From positions 62,001 to 126,000 of the forward strand of contig JAYONB010000001.1 of assembly GCA_038121105.1 (NCBI GenBank): a stretch of DNA of 64,000 nucleotides, in the 5' to 3' direction. This document shows, piece after piece, positions 61,832-64,000 of the stretch. A program made the translations under genes and the position numbers. The notes under the pieces are model-generated. The model searched no databases. It saw nothing but the letters and a program-made list of their open reading frames with translations, and had not been told where the DNA came from. This DNA is from CALJDF01 sp038121105 (GTDB taxonomy: Bacteria; Pseudomonadota; Alphaproteobacteria; SHVP01). The number at the start of each line of letters is the position of its first letter. Position 1 is the stretch's first letter.

Positions 61832-62023
61832 TTGCGCGCAACATCGAAAGAAGCCCAGACCGCACAAAGCCATGCGGACGAGATCGACGATGAGATTTCT
61901 CATACGCCGAAAACCCGTCGCTGCTTGATGTGCCACACCCAGTTTGAAAGCACTTGGGCCGGCGAACGTGTCTGCCGCCAGTGCAAATCTTCGTCGCAGT
62001 GGCGCTCCGGCGCACTCGGCTAG
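61832..62023 (+). CDS. Small zinc-ribbon protein, TTG start
   Basis: 63 residues. CLMCHTQFES and CRQCKSSS give two CxxC pairs about 16 residues apart, a typical zinc ribbon, preceded by an acidic, probably disordered N-terminus (HADEIDDEISH). The start is TTG with a GGAGG site 8 bp upstream; no ATG lies in frame before the first Cys pair. A bidirectional terminator follows. Confidence 0.75.
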   Translation: MRATSKEAQTAQSHADEIDDEISHTPKTRRCLMCHTQFESTWAGERVCRQCKSSSQWRSGALG

Positions 62024-62038
62024 ACGACGAAATTCGGC

Positions 62039-62068
62039 AAAAAAAAGGGGCCCAAGGGCCCCTTTTTC
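62039..62068. terminator. Bidirectional terminator between zinc-ribbon and cold-shock genes
   Basis: GGGGCC/GGCCCC stem with CAAG loop, flanked by A8 on the left and T5 on the right, so it can terminate transcription of both converging genes. Confidence 0.9.
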
Positions 62069-62084
62069 TTGTGTCTTAAGCCGT

Positions 62085-62291
62085 TTAGTCCGCAACGCGG
62101 AGGTTGGCGGCGGACTGCTTGCCGTCCCGACCGGATTCGAGTTCGAACTCGACCACTTGCCCCTCATTGAGGGTAGATAGGCCAGCAGCCTCGACGGCCG
62201 AAATGTGAACGAAGGCATCTTTACCCCCGGACTCAGGGCTAATGAAGCCATATCCCTTTGTGGGGTTAAACCACTTAACGGTGCCTTTCAT
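62085..62291 (-). CDS. Cold-shock-domain protein
   Basis: 68-residue single CSD protein of the CspA type. RNP1 is KGYGFISPE and RNP2 is DAFVHISAV; the start MKGTVKWFNPTKGYGF fits the family. The ATG at 62291 is chosen over an in-frame extension of 11 residues. It binds single-stranded nucleic acid. The 328-bp gap upstream probably holds a long leader, as is common for cold-shock genes. Confidence 0.95.
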   Translation of the reverse strand: MKGTVKWFNPTKGYGFISPESGGKDAFVHISAVEAAGLSTLNEGQVVEFELESGRDGKQSAANLRVAD

Positions 62292-62619
62292 AGCGTATCT
62301 TCCAGTTCTCTTAGTCAAAGCCAATTCGATTGCACAACGTGCTAACGAAGCTCAGCTCAACGAATTCCAGGTAGTATGACGTCTTGGTCTGCGCGACGAA
62401 GCGAGATACGCCGGAGGCTTCGCAGTCTGATTCGTCCAATATTGGCCCACGTACGGTAGAAAGCAACCTTTAATCGTTCCAGATTTGACGGGTGCGGCCC
62501 AACGCCCTAACAGTGGATCAGGTGCCAGCACCCTTATATTCCGGTGCTCGCCCGTATCGGTGGCTCCTAAATCCCAACGCGACAACGAGACACCCGAAAA
62601 ACAACAAAGGAGCAGGCCC
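62292..62619. other. Intergenic region between cold-shock gene and charged small protein
   Basis: 328 bp divergent interval. It contains the perfect 10-bp palindrome CCAATATTGG (62436-62445) and no convincing gene. It should hold promoters for both flanking genes and the cold-shock leader; none could be assigned to a consensus. Confidence 0.4.
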
Positions 62620-62799
62620 ATGGCGCGGACCCCCAACTACGGACACGAACGCCGCGAACGCGAGAAAAACAAGGCGGCTAAGCGGGCAGCACGGGCCGAA
62701 GCCAAAAAGGCCAAGGCCGACGAACGCCAGACACCCGAATCCGAGCAGGAGGGTATCGATCCCGCGCCTGTGACCGAAGAAACTTCCGACCAAGGCTAG
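62620..62799 (+). CDS. Small, highly charged conserved-looking protein
   Basis: 59 residues. MARTPNYGHERREREKNKAA is strongly basic and predicted helical; the C-terminal half is acidic (ESEQEGIDPAPVTEETSD). An AAGGAG site at 7 bp supports the ATG. Similar short MARTPNY-type proteins exist in alphaproteobacteria to my recollection, with no known role. The frame is open upstream but without a ribosome-binding site. Confidence 0.7.
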   Translation: MARTPNYGHERREREKNKAAKRAARAEAKKAKADERQTPESEQEGIDPAPVTEETSDQG

Positions 62800-62811
62800 C
62801 GCGGCGGCGGA

Positions 62812-63594
62812 TCAGTCGTTTTCGAGCTCACGCGCAGCGTAAGCCAGCAAATTCAAAAATTCGGCATCGTCGAGCATGACGAAGGACGGCATGACACCGG
62901 CATGACCGAACCGAACGCCATGCAGGAATTTCCAAGGTTTTGAACGCGCCAGGGTCGGTAGAGTGTCGGGAAAACGCTCGCTACCTAGATTGAGGCGTGC
63001 GCCGGCCGGTCCGTGACACACGCGGCACGCCCCGGCATAGCGCTCCTGACCCACTTGCGCATCAGCCCCCGACACCCGCGCCTTGTCGGCGAGATCGACC
63101 ACCGCCCGTTGGCCTTCGATCAGAAAGTCGACGAGGAATTGAAGTGCGTCGGCGGAAAGTTGCTTTGCGGCAAATCCATGGTCGCCGCGGACGATCCCGT
63201 CGGCAACCGTGCGCCGATCCGCGCCGACGAGGTGGCGCAGTCCCGGCACGCTGGAAACGACACCGAGGTCGCCGCCGACGCCTTCGCTTCCGCGATAATC
63301 CCACCCGTGGCAATTCACACAGCGCCAGGTCTCGGTATTGATCGCGGACGGCGCGCCGGTCCATAGCGGGTGCTTGGTGAACGGCCCGCGAAACAGCATC
63401 ACCTGAGGCCAATCGCTATAGAGCTGCCCGCCGATCGACTCGCTCCAGGCAGCCGGTAGTTGACGCTTTTTCGAAAGGCCACCGAGGGCATCAGCACCGA
63501 AGGCCGGAAAGACAACGAGCAAAGTGAGGCAGGCAAGAACCCCGGACATCGCCAAGCGACGGGCGAACCAAAAACCGGACGACCTGCGCTCCAT
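62812..63594 (-). CDS. Diheme cytochrome c family protein
   Basis: 260 residues with a signal peptide (FARRLAMSGVLACLTLLVVF, cleavage near AFGA), so exported to the periplasm. It has two CxxCH heme sites, CVNCH in the first half and CRVCH in the second, with possible distal Met ligands in GVMPSFVM. The spacing suggests two cytochrome c domains, the first interrupted. The electron partner is unknown. The ATG at 63594 is preferred to a TTG at 63603. It follows the DUF2277 gene by 1 bp. Confidence 0.87.
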   Translation of the reverse strand: MERRSSGFWFARRLAMSGVLACLTLLVVFPAFGADALGGLSKKRQLPAAWSESIGGQLYSDWPQVMLFRGPFTKHPLWTGAPSAINTETWRCVNCHGWDYRGSEGVGGDLGVVSSVPGLRHLVGADRRTVADGIVRGDHGFAAKQLSADALQFLVDFLIEGQRAVVDLADKARVSGADAQVGQERYAGACRVCHGPAGARLNLGSERFPDTLPTLARSKPWKFLHGVRFGHAGVMPSFVMLDDAEFLNLLAYAARELEND

Positions 63595-63595
63595 C

Positions 63596-63862
63596 TTAGG
63601 CAAACCTTTTCGCAGCGAGGGCCCGTCGCTTGGCTGCCTCTTCTTCCCGATTGCGGGGTACTGCGGATGTCTCGAGCGAGTCTACGAGGCGTCGAGCCGA
63701 GCGCGTGACCTCGGTAACGGCGCGTTGAAAAGCAGCCTCGTTGATCTTGGATGGTTTGGTGAAGCCGCTGAGCTTTCGCACGAACTGAAGCGCGGACGCT
63801 TCTATCTCCTCGTCCCTAGCCGGTGGGTCGAAATTGAACAAGGTCTTGATGTTGCGGCACAT
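63596..63862 (-). CDS. DUF2277 family protein
   Basis: 88 residues. The start MCRNIKTLFNFDPPA and the block QFVRKLSGFTKPSKINEAAF are characteristic of DUF2277, a small family without known function. It is tightly linked to the downstream cytochrome gene, so the two may be co-expressed. Confidence 0.9.
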   Translation of the reverse strand: MCRNIKTLFNFDPPARDEEIEASALQFVRKLSGFTKPSKINEAAFQRAVTEVTRSARRLVDSLETSAVPRNREEEAAKRRALAAKRFA

Positions 63863-63939
63863 CGGTCGATCTCCCGGTGTTGATCGGGAAATACTAGCGG
63901 GGTCGGCAGCGGTTTTCTCGGCGAAAGCGCCCTGTCCCC

Positions 63940-64000
63940 CTAGGACTTCTTCTTAATGGCCCGTTTGTTCTTTTCCGGTTTTCCGGCAGCTTTCTTCCTA
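63940..64000 (-). CDS. C-terminal end of a Lys-rich protein, cut by the window edge
   Basis: The minus strand reads 19 codons (RKKAAGKPEKNKRAIKKKS) to a TAG at 63940-63942. The composition resembles basic tails of nucleic-acid-binding proteins. The 5' part is outside the window, so identity cannot be given and the frame itself is not certain. Confidence 0.35.
   Translation of the reverse strand, partial: RKKAAGKPEKNKRAIKKKS

Noticed and set aside
61688..62251. Minus-strand open frame across the zinc-ribbon and cold-shock region
   Set aside because: It overlaps two well-supported genes and a terminator, and its translation lacks any domain pattern.

Overview
The window looks like a GC-rich alphaproteobacterial chromosome, probably a Rhodospirillales-type lineage. 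This is inferred from the gene order tig-clpP-clpX-lon-hupB next to a compact nuo operon, the glnB-glnA pair behind a sigma-54-type promoter, PomA/PomB-type motor genes, a DUF2277 gene and protein-level resemblance. No rRNA, CRISPR array, insertion sequence, phage gene or integrase was seen.

Layout: (1) 1-12082, minus strand: the complex I operon nuoA-B-C-D-E-F-G-H-I-J-K-L-M, with nuoM cut by the left edge and most neighbours overlapping or nearly touching. (2) 12259-20646, minus strand: tRNA-Asp, a lipocalin-like and a membrane protein, tRNA-Val, hupB with a clear terminator, lon, clpX, clpP, tig and tRNA-Leu: a protein quality-control block. (3) 20923-34416: accessory metabolism. It holds nicotinamide-nucleotide repair (nnr), a methyltransferase, an amidase, a VOC protein, an isochorismatase-type hydrolase, an NAD(P)-binding protein, two paralogous unknown proteins flanking a Nudix hydrolase, an EamA transporter, a secreted unknown, a serine beta-lactamase-like hydrolase and two tandem MFS transporters. 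(4) 34423-38409: a MotA/MotB stator pair divergent from a two-module pentapeptide-repeat protein and a small membrane protein. (5) 38402-47197: a membrane-anchored spermidine-synthase-like protein, tRNA-His, two aminotransferases, an isoprenylcysteine-methyltransferase-like protein, an SDR with altered catalytic residues, a LysE exporter, then glnB-glnA with a strong terminator. (6) 47357-49813: a hairpin plus T-run in the leader of a second two-module pentapeptide-repeat protein, followed 17 bp later by a protein with a degenerate class III nucleotide-cyclase-like domain. (7) 49827-64000: MAPEG protein, MscS channel, YciA-type thioesterase, parE, three consecutive related lipoproteins of unknown function, an alpha/beta hydrolase, a DEAD-box helicase, an enoyl-CoA hydratase, a PAS-GGDEF-EAL protein, small zinc-ribbon, cold-shock and charged proteins, a diheme cytochrome c and DUF2277.

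The best candidate for something undescribed is the pentapeptide-repeat / pseudo-cyclase pair at 47.4-49.8 kb with its paralogue at 36.4-37.7 kb. Both repeat proteins are built from two modules, each opening with a similar His/aromatic/Gly linker. Second are the lipoprotein trio (53.6-55.5 kb) and the paralogue pair around the Nudix gene, one of which seems to start with ATT. All functional names come from motif reading by eye; no database search was run.
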